This document shows, in pieces, positions 1-6,985 of a DNA stretch of 12,977 nt. The notes below the pieces were generated by a model. It was not told the DNA's origin and did not search any database. It saw only the letters and a program-made list of their open reading frames with translations. How positions within the stretch are numbered: position 1 is the stretch's first letter; every line of letters starts with the position of its first letter. Source of the stretch: Candidatus Bathyarchaeota archaeon (GTDB taxonomy: Archaea > Thermoproteota > Bathyarchaeia > TCS64); NCBI GenBank assembly GCA_030601645.1, contig JAUWBQ010000030.1:1-12977 (forward strand), in the 5' to 3' direction. The translations under genes and the position numbers were made by a program.

Positions 1-374
1 TGCCCTCCCTCCTCGTCCTCCTGACCGCCAAGGTCCTCGTCGGAGAGGGCAGCTCGAGGAGGATGCTCGCCATGACGGGTTTCGCATTCATACCCATGGC
101 CGCCCAGCAGCTCCTAAGGGTGCTGGACGCCATGACGATAAACTCCGCGAACCTCGCAGCCATAACCGCTTCACAGCTGACCTCAACCGGCCTCATCGGA
201 AAGATAATCAACCAGGCGATCGGCGTCTTCACGGTCTTCGGGTTGCTCACGGTCCTGCTGAACACCTACGCCGTCTCCGCGAACTACGAGGCCGATACCA
301 AGAAGTCTGCGACGGTGACCGTCGCCGCCTACCTGATCTACGTCCTGCTCCGCTCGTTCATCCCGATCATTTAA
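1..374 (+). CDS. Yip1-like multi-pass membrane protein, C-terminal part
   Basis: The reading frame is open from base 3 at the window edge, so the N-terminus lies upstream; the ATG at 63 is probably internal. The visible 124 residues are hydrophobic, with about four membrane-spanning stretches separated by short loops. A segment reading GEGSSRRMLAMTGFAFIPMAA resembles the G-x-G-S/T-(F/x)-(K/R)-R ... TGYAxIP pattern typical of Yip1-domain integral membrane proteins, and the chain ends in hydrophobic sequence right at the stop, also as in that family. Function of archaeal Yip1-like proteins is unknown; a role in membrane organisation or transport is only analogy to eukaryotic Yip1. The next gene starts 45 bases downstream on the same strand. 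The family call rests on pattern resemblance only. Confidence 0.6.
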   Translation, partial: PSLLVLLTAKVLVGEGSSRRMLAMTGFAFIPMAAQQLLRVLDAMTINSANLAAITASQLTSTGLIGKIINQAIGVFTVFGLLTVLLNTYAVSANYEADTKKSATVTVAAYLIYVLLRSFIPII

Positions 375-419
375 CGGAGGCATCCAAGCATTTCACACTA
401 TCAAGGAGGCGGATGAGAT

Positions 420-668
420 ATGGCACAAGAGGAACTGGAAAATAGGAACGTCGAGAACCTAGTGTATTTCTACCGAGATGAATTATTGTCGATGAAGGAG
501 GGTGTGAGAGCCCGTGACCTCTTTCCCAAAGGCCTCCGCAAGCGTCTACGGGATTTCGGGATACTGGTCTACAGGCATGGACGTGGAGGCATCCGCTACG
601 TCATCAGCTCGACAGCGCTTGAGCTGCTGTCAAGCTTAATCCCGGCGCCGAGCGAGTCCGCAGTCTAG
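420..668 (+). CDS. Small hypothetical protein, 82 aa, possibly winged-helix
   Basis: I do not recognise this protein. It starts at an ATG preceded by a strong Shine-Dalgarno AAGGAGG at 403-409, about 10 bases upstream, which supports it being real. The N-terminal third is acidic and helical; the middle is basic (RARDLFPKGLRKRLRDFGIL) and is followed by a beta-rich VYRHGRGGIRYVIS segment and a hydrophobic helix. This helix, basic helix, beta-hairpin order is what a small winged-helix DNA-binding protein would look like, but no diagnostic motif is present. There are no cysteines and no membrane segment. It lies 45 bases after the Yip1-like gene and could be cotranscribed with it. It converges with the ACT-domain gene that ends at 734. 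Confidence 0.6.
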   Translation: MAQEELENRNVENLVYFYRDELLSMKEGVRARDLFPKGLRKRLRDFGILVYRHGRGGIRYVISSTALELLSSLIPAPSESAV

Positions 669-733
669 CCTTCCGGATGCAGCGACGTTCGACCTATACA
701 ACAAGGAGTTACCTCCACGAGTGGGAATATCAG

Positions 734-1195
734 TCAATTGTCTTGACGAGCTTGTTCCATTTTACACTCCTCGATGAGCCCCCTGAGAACAGTCACCGCC
801 GTCTCGGCGTCGCTCTCCTTGACGAGGACGTGGTCCCTGAGGTACGTGGAGAGGGCGTAGATGCTGATCCCCGCATCCGCAAGGATTCTCGATATGACCG
901 CCAGGTAGCCGACGATAGCCAAGTCGAGGACGATGTCGAATGTGATCAGCCGATAGGGACCTTCCTCCTCGTAATCGTGAAAATTCTCTTTTAGATCGTC
1001 CCATTCCTCGGTTTTCAGGACGAGGGAGACCTCGGAGACATCGAAGGTAATGGACGAGAAGGGTTCCAAATCTTCCATGAGGCGTCTCGCTTTCTCCTCT
1101 TCTTCCCTGTCGATGCTGACGATCATCAAGGGTTCAGGGTACAGAACCACCTCGGTGGCGGCGATGAGCTTCCTGATGTCATCTCCGATTCGCAT
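734..1195 (-). CDS. ACT-domain protein (ACT_7/CASTOR-like)
   Basis: The 153-residue protein has a C-terminal half matching the ACT_7 type of ligand-binding domain: a YRLITFDIVLDLAIVGYLA stretch, then a helix, then AGISIYALSTYLRDHVLVKE and a final helix with the DAETAVTVLRGL pattern. The N-terminal half (EPLMIVSID, EEEEKARRLMEDL, then SEVSLVLKTEEWDDL) looks like a second, more diverged ACT half-domain, as in two-ACT proteins related to CASTOR and the aspartate-kinase regulatory region. Such domains bind amino acids or other small ligands. No catalytic domain is attached, so it is probably a sensor or a regulatory partner of an enzyme encoded elsewhere. It lies 84 bases downstream of the PqqB-like gene on the same strand, but an A7 run (T7 on this strand) between them may terminate transcription. 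The ligand is unknown. Confidence 0.75.
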   Translation of the reverse strand: MRIGDDIRKLIAATEVVLYPEPLMIVSIDREEEEKARRLMEDLEPFSSITFDVSEVSLVLKTEEWDDLKENFHDYEEEGPYRLITFDIVLDLAIVGYLAVISRILADAGISIYALSTYLRDHVLVKESDAETAVTVLRGLIEECKMEQARQDN

Positions 1196-1225
1196 GATTA
1201 CCGATACTATTTCCCGCCTACCGCT

Positions 1226-1245
1226 AAAAAAAGGCGAGTGTCATC
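1226..1245 (-). terminator. Possible T-tract terminator after the PqqB-like gene
   Basis: A run of seven A (1226-1232, read as T7 on the minus strand) preceded on that strand by the GC-rich stretch CACTCGCC lies about 50 bases past the stop codon at 1280. Archaeal transcription often ends at such T-runs. There is no strong hairpin. Confidence 0.35.
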
Positions 1246-1279
1246 AGAGCGGAAAAAGGCCGGAAGGAACTATTCGTCT

Positions 1280-2182
1280 TCAAAGAACAATGGTCATCCC
1301 ATCATGGGCGATCTCAAAGCCCGCAGCCCTCACTATCTCCCTCATCTTCTCCTCGGGGTCTAGCAGCGGATTAGTGTGGTTAAGGTGCGTGTAGACCACC
1401 CTGCCGACATCCAACCCTTTCAAGGTCTTGAGGCTCTCCTCGACCGGGACATGCCCCAGATCGTAAGAGGTCTTCCCCAACCCGCTCATCCTGGCGAGTT
1501 CGTCGTCCCACCAGAAGGTCGCGTCCAGCATGAAGAGGTCTGCCCCCTGCACCCTGTTCAACAGACCATCCGACAGCAGGCCGAGGTCGGGAGTGTAGAC
1601 GAACCGCCTGCCGTCAGCTTCCAGCTCATAGCCGAAGGTGCTGCTGGGGAAGAGTGTCCCACCCTCAAGCCTGTCCGTGTGGGCGACCTCGAATCCGGTG
1701 GCAGTCAGCCCGTCGAGAAACCCCAGCCTTTCGCCTTCCTCGAGGTTCCGGGGGGAGACGTAGTTCCTGACTAGCCTTCCGAGGTCGCCGAAGAAGCTGC
1801 TTCGACCCGGCGAACCAAACAGGAATCTGATGAGGTCCGGGGGCCCGTACACCGGTATCTCGAAGCTCTTTCCGGTGGAGAACTCGGCGATGCCGACTGT
1901 GTGGTCCCCGTGGCCGTGGGTGAGGAGCACGGCGTCTATCCTGCTGTGCCTGCCGGAATCCGCTTCCTCTGGGATGGGCGTTAGACCCACGGCCTCCAGC
2001 TGCTGCTTGAGGTCGGGTGTCGCATCAATCAGGACGTGCTGGCCCCCGTCTAGGGATACAGCCACGGAGGAGCGGGTCCTCCTCAGCCCGGGGGTCTCCC
2101 TGGCCCTGGTGCAGTTGGGGCAGCAGCAGTCCCACTGGGGGACGCCGCCGTTGGAGCCAGATCCCAACACCGTGATGAACAT
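1280..2182 (-). CDS. PqqB-like metallo-beta-lactamase-fold hydrolase
   Basis: This 300-residue protein follows the PqqB layout from end to end. It begins MFITVLGSGSNGGVPQWDC, has a Cys-rich CCCPNC (Cys19, 20, 21, 24) corresponding to the structural zinc site of PqqB, contains LDATFWWDDE and GHVPVEESL near the C-terminus, a YTHLNHTNPLLD segment, and ends DGMTIVL, like the PqqB ending DGMSIEL. Unlike typical bacterial PqqB it keeps an intact metal-binding THGHGDH motif, so it should be an active metallohydrolase. No other pqq gene (A, C, D or E) is in the window, so PQQ synthesis itself is not implied. The start at 2182 was chosen because PqqB proteins begin exactly there; an in-frame ATG at 2200 would add six residues. 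The gene is divergent from the HemK2-like gene. Substrate unknown. Confidence 0.85.
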   Translation of the reverse strand: MFITVLGSGSNGGVPQWDCCCPNCTRARETPGLRRTRSSVAVSLDGGQHVLIDATPDLKQQLEAVGLTPIPEEADSGRHSRIDAVLLTHGHGDHTVGIAEFSTGKSFEIPVYGPPDLIRFLFGSPGRSSFFGDLGRLVRNYVSPRNLEEGERLGFLDGLTATGFEVAHTDRLEGGTLFPSSTFGYELEADGRRFVYTPDLGLLSDGLLNRVQGADLFMLDATFWWDDELARMSGLGKTSYDLGHVPVEESLKTLKGLDVGRVVYTHLNHTNPLLDPEEKMREIVRAAGFEIAHDGMTIVL

Positions 2183-2270
2183 TCCATCAACTGTTCGCAT
2201 CCGAAGTCTTAAAAGATGACTGGGAGTGCGGGGCTACCCTTATTTCCGGGGAAAGGGAGAGCTCTCTGGG

Positions 2271-2849
2271 ATGGCGAGGGTTTACAGGCCTGCGGAGGAC
2301 TCCCTTCTCCTGCTGAAGCACGCTAGGGGGAGGGTCCATGGGTCCGTCTTGGATATGGGGACCGGCAGTGGTTTCTTAGCTGTGGAGATCGCCTCAGAAC
2401 CCCATGTGGATGAGGTCGTGGCCGTCGACATGGATCCGGAGGCTATCAGAGAGACCGTGAAGAGGGCGGAGGAAGCAGGGGTGGCTGATAGGATCGACTT
2501 CGTCGTCAGCGACCTTTTCCGAGGGTTGGAGGGTCGCAGGTTCAACTGGATCCTGTTCAACCCACCTTACCTTCCGTCGGAGGGAGCTGCCGACGAGGCC
2601 TCCTGGGCCGGCGGGAAGGTCGGCGACGAGACGACAATGAGGTTCCTTCATGAGGCGGGGGGCCATCTGGAGCTGGATGGGGCGATCATATTGGTCTACT
2701 CGTCCCAAACTGGTCTGGATCTGGGAGAGGTGGAAAAGATGTACACGGTCTATAAATTGGGGGAATCATCCCTGTTCTTCGAGAGGCTTGTCTGCCTGAT
2801 GCTTGAACCCGTCAGCCCTTCTGGAACCCGAGATAGAAGCCGCCGATGA
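2271..2849 (+). CDS. HemK2/Mtq2-like class I SAM methyltransferase
   Basis: A 192-residue Rossmann-fold methyltransferase. The N-terminus VYRPAEDSLLLL is characteristic of the HemK2 (N6AMT1/Mtq2) branch. Motif I is VLDMGTGSGFLAVEIA, the acidic ribose-binding strand is VVAVDMDPEA, and the catalytic NPPY tetrapeptide follows FNWILF. In the HemK family NPPY positions a glutamine side chain for N5-methylation; archaeal and eukaryotic HemK2 methylates the GGQ glutamine of release factor aRF1/eRF1, which is the likely job here. HemK2 acts with the small activator Trm112 in eukaryotes; none is visible here. I prefer the ATG at 2271 over the upstream GTG at 2226, because the family signature starts immediately after it. 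The last 38 bases overlap the convergent FUN14 gene, and the tail (SGTRDRSRR) is probably not conserved. Confidence 0.85.
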   Translation: MARVYRPAEDSLLLLKHARGRVHGSVLDMGTGSGFLAVEIASEPHVDEVVAVDMDPEAIRETVKRAEEAGVADRIDFVVSDLFRGLEGRRFNWILFNPPYLPSEGAADEASWAGGKVGDETTMRFLHEAGGHLELDGAIILVYSSQTGLDLGEVEKMYTVYKLGESSLFFERLVCLMLEPVSPSGTRDRSRR

Positions 2850-3129
2850 ATGCGGCGCCGAAGGGGGCGTGGACGAAGAAGTCCGTGACTATGGACTGGG
2901 TCCCTGCGGCCTGCCCTGCGAGTTTGTTGGCCCAATCCTGTAGGGCCCCATAGTTGATCTGGATTATGTTCTCGTATGCGAGGTACTGGAGGCCCAGGAA
3001 GGCCAGGCCGATTATGACCGCCACCATCTTGGCGGCCTTCTTCAGGGCCCAGCCAGCCAGGAAACCGCCTATCCCGCCGATGCCTATCTCACCGGCTAGT
3101 GGCGTCAGGATACTGGAGAGTGACAACAT
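2812..3129 (-). CDS. FUN14-family small membrane protein
   Basis: The 105-residue protein has the FUN14 layout: a glycine-rich N-terminal segment IGIGGIGGFLAGWALKKAAK, a hydrophobic membrane helix (VAVIIGLAFLGLQYLAY), a polar middle containing INYGALQDW, and a C-terminal glycine-rich hydrophobic segment (GAAFIGGFYLGFQKG). FUN14 is best known from eukaryotic FUNDC1, a mitochondrial mitophagy receptor; archaeal members lack the N-terminal receptor tail and have no established role. A TATA-like element at 3154-3163 would place the transcription start within a few bases of the ATG. The gene overlaps the end of the convergent methyltransferase gene by 38 bases. Confidence 0.85.
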   Translation of the reverse strand: MLSLSSILTPLAGEIGIGGIGGFLAGWALKKAAKMVAVIIGLAFLGLQYLAYENIIQINYGALQDWANKLAGQAAGTQSIVTDFFVHAPFGAAFIGGFYLGFQKG

Positions 3130-3153
3130 CTCTCTATGACATTTTCCATGCCA

Positions 3154-3163
3154 GATATTTAAG
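3154..3163 (-). promoter_or_regulatory. TATA-like promoter element of the FUN14 gene
   Basis: Read on the minus strand the sequence is CTTAAATATC, centred about 30 bases upstream of the ATG at 3129. That spacing predicts a very short leader. AGAGAG just before the ATG is a weak Shine-Dalgarno at best. Confidence 0.45.
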
Positions 3164-3319
3164 AGGTGAGTTCGTCTCGGCGAGGGTGCCTTCTAGAGTT
3201 TGACCCCGAAGTTGATTTCTGTCTTTGATTGGGCCTTCTGGCATACTATGGCTGCTCGAAGAGCTTGTTTTATGTTAATATTTATTATACTTTAGCTACT
3301 TCGAACAATTGAAGAAATA

Positions 3320-3338
3320 TGTGAACGAAATTTTCACA
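3320..3338 (-). terminator. Hairpin downstream of the Lrp/AsnC gene
   Basis: TGTGAA and TTCACA form a perfect 6-bp stem around a 7-base loop, 15 bases past the stop codon at 3353, followed on the minus strand by the T-rich TATTTCTTC. It may end transcription of the regulator gene. The rest of 3164-3319 is AT-rich non-coding DNA in which I see no gene. Confidence 0.35.
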
Positions 3339-3352
3339 TCGAAATGTATCGT

Positions 3353-3922
3353 CTATTTCAGCAGAGGGTTTTTATAGTCTTTCGAAACGGGGCAGCCCAG
3401 GCACCACTCGTTTTCATACCTGAGGCATTGCGAGCATGATAATCCGCACGGGGTCTCGTCGCTCTTTACGGGGTGAACGCTTAATGGTATGTCCCCATAG
3501 ATGGGAGTACCCAGGTAATGGGTGTAAACTATGTCTACATCCTGGCGGTCTCGGAAGGATTCTATGGTGGAGTTCAAAGTTTGATCATTTTCTCCCCAGA
3601 CCCCAAGATGGAGGTTCGCCTTTTCAGGAGTCCTGAAAATGTAAAGGACCCTGGGACAATCCTTGAGATATTGCTCGATCTTCTTCCTAGATTCATCGGT
3701 CTTCACTTCGAGGCCGACGCAGGCCATCTTGTACCCGGCCGATTTGAGGCTCAACCCTCCACTGATTATTATCTGTCCGTTATTCAACAATTGTTTTAAC
3801 CTGTTGGTAACGGTGGGGCGGGAGGATTTCACCTTCCCGGCCAGATCGGTGATCGAGATCCTTCCATCCATCTGCAGCTCATGGAGGATTTTAAAATCGA
3901 GGCTATCAAGCTTCTTAGCCAT
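3353..3922 (-). CDS. Lrp/AsnC-family regulator with C-terminal Cys-rich tail
   Basis: The first 55 residues are a typical Lrp/AsnC winged helix (LDSLDFKILHELQMDGRISI ... SSRPTVTNRLKQLLNNGQI). An alpha/beta RAM-type ligand and oligomerisation domain follows up to about residue 150. The last 35 residues are unusual: five cysteines in the order C-x3-C-x2-C-x7-C-x2-C (CGLSCSQC, then CLGCP), suited to binding zinc or an iron-sulfur cluster. This suggests a transcription factor that senses metal or redox state instead of, or in addition to, an amino acid. The start at 3922 (ATG) is preferred to a TTG at 3937, because the family N-terminus begins there and the TATA element at 3951-3960 fits a short leader. 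Divergent from the PP-loop gene; the 283-base spacer may hold its operators. Confidence 0.85.
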   Translation of the reverse strand: MAKKLDSLDFKILHELQMDGRISITDLAGKVKSSRPTVTNRLKQLLNNGQIIISGGLSLKSAGYKMACVGLEVKTDESRKKIEQYLKDCPRVLYIFRTPEKANLHLGVWGENDQTLNSTIESFRDRQDVDIVYTHYLGTPIYGDIPLSVHPVKSDETPCGLSCSQCLRYENEWCLGCPVSKDYKNPLLK

Positions 3923-3950
3923 CTCTTGTCTTTTCAAATTGTCACTAACT

Positions 3951-3960
3951 CATATTTATA
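3951..3960 (-). promoter_or_regulatory. TATA box of the Lrp/AsnC gene
   Basis: On the minus strand this reads TATAAATATG, a near-consensus archaeal TATA box. Its centre is about 33 bases from the ATG at 3922, giving a leader of only a few bases. Confidence 0.55.
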
Positions 3961-4205
3961 CCATTTTGTAAAATAGGCGATGAAGTTGATGTAAACAGTA
4001 TAAGGAAGTATATACTTTCTATATAACCGAGTATGCAATTGTCTGAAGACCAAGTTAAAACGAAATTCAAAGTCGGAAATGTTAGGTGTTACTCGGTCGG
4101 AGAGGTGAGTCGCACCATCATCGAGGGAACCTTATTATTTTACCCTAAAGGGCTACGTAGTGATAACCAGCTGGAAATTGGTGTGATAACTGTAAGGTGT
4201 TCTCG
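3961..4205 (+). promoter_or_regulatory. Leader/promoter region of the PP-loop gene with palindrome and short repeat
   Basis: This spacer is AT-rich on its left side. It holds a perfect 12-base palindrome AAGTATATACTT (4006-4017), which could be a regulator site, and a TATA-like CTATATAACC at 4019-4028. Initiation from that element would give a leader of about 150 bases. Within the leader a near-repeat occurs: AGGTGTTACTCGGT at 4084-4097 and AGGTGTTCTCGGT at 4195-4207, the second covering the Shine-Dalgarno (AAGGTG, 4194-4199) of the next gene. GGTG/CACC near 4104-4116 can form a small hairpin. An ORF from 4033 to 4230 (65 codons) overlaps the next gene's start and has no visible domain; I do not call it. 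Confidence 0.4.
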
Positions 4206-5192
4206 GTGTCCACAAAGAAGAAAGGCCTAGCTCTCGTCTCGGGGGGGTTAGACAGCACTCTGGCGGTGAAGGCGATGGTGGATCAGGGTTTGGAGATGGA
4301 GGCCGTCCATTTCACTACCCCTTTCTGCAGCTGCGATAAGTGTGCTGTGAACGCCATCGGAGAGGAGTGTGGTATACCCGTCCATCACGTGTTCATGGGT
4401 CAAGACTTCCTGGACCTCTTGGTCGATCCGCCCCATGGCTACGGGAGCCATGTGAACATCTGCATCGACTGCCGGATCCTCATGCTTCGTAAGGCTCATG
4501 AGCTGGGAGAGAGGATCGGCGCCGATTTCTACGTGACGGGTGAGGTGGTGGGGCAGCGCCCCTTCTCGCAGAGGATGAAGGCGATGCGTCTCATCGAGAG
4601 AGAGGCGGGTCTCGAGGGGAAGATCCTGAGGCCTCTCTCAGCCCAGCTCCTCCCGGAGACAGATATTGAGAAAGAAGGCGTCGTGGATCGGGAATCTCTC
4701 TATTCAATCAGTGGTCGGAGGCGTCTGCCCCAGATGGAGCTCGCGAAGGAGCTGGGCGTATACGACTATCCCTGCCCCTCGGGGGGGTGCTTGCTCACGG
4801 ATCCCCAGTTCTCCAAGAAATTTAGGGACTATCTTGAACACGAGGGGAGGCCAGTCTTGGAGGACATGGTGTTCCTCAGGATCGGGAGGCACTTCAGGGT
4901 GGGAGCGGCCAGGGTGATTGTAGGGAGGAACGAGGGCGAGAACAACCGACTGCAATCCCTGGCCGAGGGAAGGGGGATCCCCCACATGTCCGTCTCGGGC
5001 TACATGGGGCCTATCACGGTCCTGCTGGGCGGGTTAAACGACGAGGTTGTAAGCAGGAGCGCAGCCATCACTGTCCGGTACTCTGACGCACCCAGAGATG
5101 TTCCTGTGGATGTCGAATACCTCGATAGAACTGTCACCGTCCTGAAAGTTCTAGCCATCTCCGATGAGGAGCTGGAAGACCTACGGATTTAG
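4206..5192 (+). CDS. PP-loop ATPase, ThiI/MnmA-like tRNA thiolation protein
   Basis: The protein (328 aa) opens with an adenine-nucleotide alpha-hydrolase (PP-loop) domain: SGGLDS at residues 12-17 binds the ATP pyrophosphate, and VHFTTPF follows the second strand. Cysteines are grouped as CSCDKC (41, 43, 46) and CIDC (86, 89), a set that could hold a metal or iron-sulfur cluster. Further on, YDYPCPSGGCLLTDPQFSKK is a hallmark of a conserved family commonly annotated as ThiI-like or truncated MnmA-like tRNA thiolation enzymes; the C-terminus has no THUMP or rhodanese domain. Likely activity is adenylation of a tRNA base followed by sulfur transfer, but substrate and position are unproven. A GTG at 4206, 6 bases after AAGGTG, is the best start; a GTG at 4197 would leave no room for that ribosome site. 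Confidence 0.75.
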   Translation: MSTKKKGLALVSGGLDSTLAVKAMVDQGLEMEAVHFTTPFCSCDKCAVNAIGEECGIPVHHVFMGQDFLDLLVDPPHGYGSHVNICIDCRILMLRKAHELGERIGADFYVTGEVVGQRPFSQRMKAMRLIEREAGLEGKILRPLSAQLLPETDIEKEGVVDRESLYSISGRRRLPQMELAKELGVYDYPCPSGGCLLTDPQFSKKFRDYLEHEGRPVLEDMVFLRIGRHFRVGAARVIVGRNEGENNRLQSLAEGRGIPHMSVSGYMGPITVLLGGLNDEVVSRSAAITVRYSDAPRDVPVDVEYLDRTVTVLKVLAISDEELEDLRI

Positions 5193-5308
5193 ACTGGGCT
5201 ACAAGTGCTCTAACTGGTTCTTCCCGTTCATGATGACATATTTGCAGAACAAGCCTGCGGAAACCTGAGAGACCCGTAATTTAGATGGTATCGGATGGAT
5301 TTTACGCG

Positions 5309-6001
5309 CTACCTTTGCATCTTTCTGACGGATTCGGAGGTGCCGATGTATGCTGTATCGGCGTATCCGAGGAAGAGGCCTGTCTCCAGCACCCCCGGTA
5401 TCGCCTTGAGCTCGGCATCGATTTTTCTCGGGTGGGACAAGGGTCCGAAATCCGCGTCGATGATGAAGTTGCCGTTGTCCGTGACCACGGGGCCCAGCTT
5501 GCCATCTCCTGATCTGGTGGCTACATCGGCGCCTAGGGCCTCGATCTTCCGGAGCACGGTGCCAATGGAGAAGGGCAGAACCTCTATGGGTAGAGGGCAG
5601 CCGTCGCCCAGGGTTCGGGTGAGCTTCCCCTCGTCGGCGATGATGATGTATTCTCTCGTTGCGGAGGCGACGATCTTCTCCCTGAGCAGGGCGCCCCCTC
5701 CCCCTTTGATGGCCTCCAGACCCTCGTCGATCTGGTCAGCCCCGTCGATGGCCAGGTCCAGTTTGGGATGCTCGTCGAGGGTGGTGAGGGGGATCCCAGC
5801 CTGGGCTGCCTCCGCCGAGGCCTGGTAGCTGGTGGGGACGCCCAGGATGTCCGTGAGTTCCCCGGATTCCAATCGGGAGCCGATGATCTGGATAAGATGG
5901 ATTGCCGTGCTGCCGCTTCCAAGTCCGATGACGCCGCCGCTCCGGACATGGGCTGCGGCGGCCTCCGCCGCCCTCCTTTTGGCCTGGTCCGTCCAGCTCA
6001 T
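5309..6001 (-). CDS. rpiA: Ribose-5-phosphate isomerase A
   Basis: RpiA interconverts ribose 5-phosphate and ribulose 5-phosphate in the non-oxidative pentose phosphate pathway, which in archaea mainly supplies ribose for nucleotides. All family landmarks are present in the 230 residues: GLGSGSTA (26-33) for phosphate binding, the DGAD loop with D86 and D89, the KGGGGALLREK segment (99-109) carrying the catalytic base E108, and a C-terminal GPVVTDNGNFIIDADF stretch. Length is normal for the family. The gene begins 13 bases after the stop of the upstream coiled-coil gene on the same strand, so the two are probably cotranscribed from the promoter near 6795. The 116 bases between its stop and the PP-loop gene contain nothing I can name. 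Confidence 0.95.
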   Translation of the reverse strand: MSWTDQAKRRAAEAAAAHVRSGGVIGLGSGSTAIHLIQIIGSRLESGELTDILGVPTSYQASAEAAQAGIPLTTLDEHPKLDLAIDGADQIDEGLEAIKGGGGALLREKIVASATREYIIIADEGKLTRTLGDGCPLPIEVLPFSIGTVLRKIEALGADVATRSGDGKLGPVVTDNGNFIIDADFGPLSHPRKIDAELKAIPGVLETGLFLGYADTAYIGTSESVRKMQR

Positions 6002-6014
6002 CGGCCAACCTTCC

Positions 6015-6767
6015 CTAGGCTTCCAGATCTAGTTTGTCCAGCTCCTCAAGCTCCTTGAGCACCTCGTTTCGGAGCTGTTCGAGTTTGGCCTCCACTTCCG
6101 ACTTCGGCTTGGGTGCCTTGGGCTTCTCTTCGTCTTCGGCTTCCTCTATGTCTTCTATGTCCTCGATCTTCTCGACGGGAGGCTTTCTCCTGGGAGGAGC
6201 CCTCGGCTTCACCTCTTCTTTCTTGACTTCGATGTCAAGTTGTTTGAGGATGGCGTCGATGCGGATTTGGGTGCTGTTGAAGGTCGCCTCGAACTTCTTC
6301 ATGATGTCCTCCCTGATCGTCTCGAGCTCGTTGAGAGAGACTACGAGCTCCGCCCGTTTCAGGTCTTCCGAGACTCTCTTGAGGTCGCTCTCGTAGCTCC
6401 TCGACAGGCTGACGCGTTCCTCCCTGTTGATCTCACCCTCGTCCTCGGCCTCGAAGAGGCGTTTGAGCATCATGCTGAAGAGCTCGCTCTGTAGTGTGAG
6501 GGTCCTAATGTTGCTCCTGGCCCTGTCGAGGTCCGACCGCTTGAGGTGGCGATCGGTCTTCGGAAGCTGGACTCTATCGCGTTCACCGGGGGTGATCCTA
6601 TACAACGATGGGGAGGATTCTTCCTCGATGAACTTTAAGGGTTCTTTCCTCTCTCCGCTGGAGGACTCGCTGCTTGCTCTTATGAAAAGGTAGACTGCGA
6701 TTGCCGCAACGGCCACAGCAGCTAGGCCGACCGAAATATCGAACATGGAGGGAGGAGCCATTCCCAT
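6015..6767 (-). CDS. Membrane-anchored coiled-coil protein of unknown function
   Basis: I do not recognise a family. Of 250 residues, about 9-29 form one hydrophobic helix (ISVGLAAVAVAAIAVYLFI), which would be a signal anchor. The rest is highly charged: a helical, coiled-coil-like body (about 75-180) with many Leu/Glu/Arg repeats, then a low-complexity Lys/Pro/Glu linker (APPRRKPPVEKIEDIEDIEE, EDEEKPKAPKPKSE), and a short C-terminal coiled coil (KLEQLRNEVLKELEELDKL). The topology suggests an N-terminal anchor with a long cytoplasmic or external stalk, perhaps a scaffold. A TATA box about 28 bases upstream fits a leaderless transcript starting close to the ATG at 6767. It shares the transcript with rpiA; a functional link to that enzyme is not evident. 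Confidence 0.7.
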   Translation of the reverse strand: MGMAPPSMFDISVGLAAVAVAAIAVYLFIRASSESSSGERKEPLKFIEEESSPSLYRITPGERDRVQLPKTDRHLKRSDLDRARSNIRTLTLQSELFSMMLKRLFEAEDEGEINREERVSLSRSYESDLKRVSEDLKRAELVVSLNELETIREDIMKKFEATFNSTQIRIDAILKQLDIEVKKEEVKPRAPPRRKPPVEKIEDIEDIEEAEDEEKPKAPKPKSEVEAKLEQLRNEVLKELEELDKLDLEA

Positions 6768-6789
6768 TCATTTTTCATTAAACAGCCGA

Positions 6790-6800
6790 TTATATATAAG
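6790..6800 (-). promoter_or_regulatory. TATA box of the coiled-coil/rpiA operon
   Basis: On the minus strand the sequence is CTTATATATAA, close to the archaeal consensus. Its centre is about 28 bases upstream of the ATG at 6767, predicting a nearly leaderless mRNA. Confidence 0.6.
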
Positions 6801-6985
6801 CCTGAGCCTACATCGACCCTTTTCTAAGCCGTTCTCAACGGGAAACTGTGTTTTCAAGAAGAGAATATGAGAAGATATCTGTCATGAATGAAGCCCCTGT
6901 ACTTGCTAATGAGATAAATGTTATTCGATGGAATGACACGGAATAACGTAGATATCATCGCTACCTTGGATGGGATGTGAACTCG

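Noticed and set aside
4033..4230. 65-codon ORF upstream of the PP-loop gene
   Set aside because: No ribosome binding site, no recognisable domain, and it overlaps the next gene's start; more likely leader DNA.
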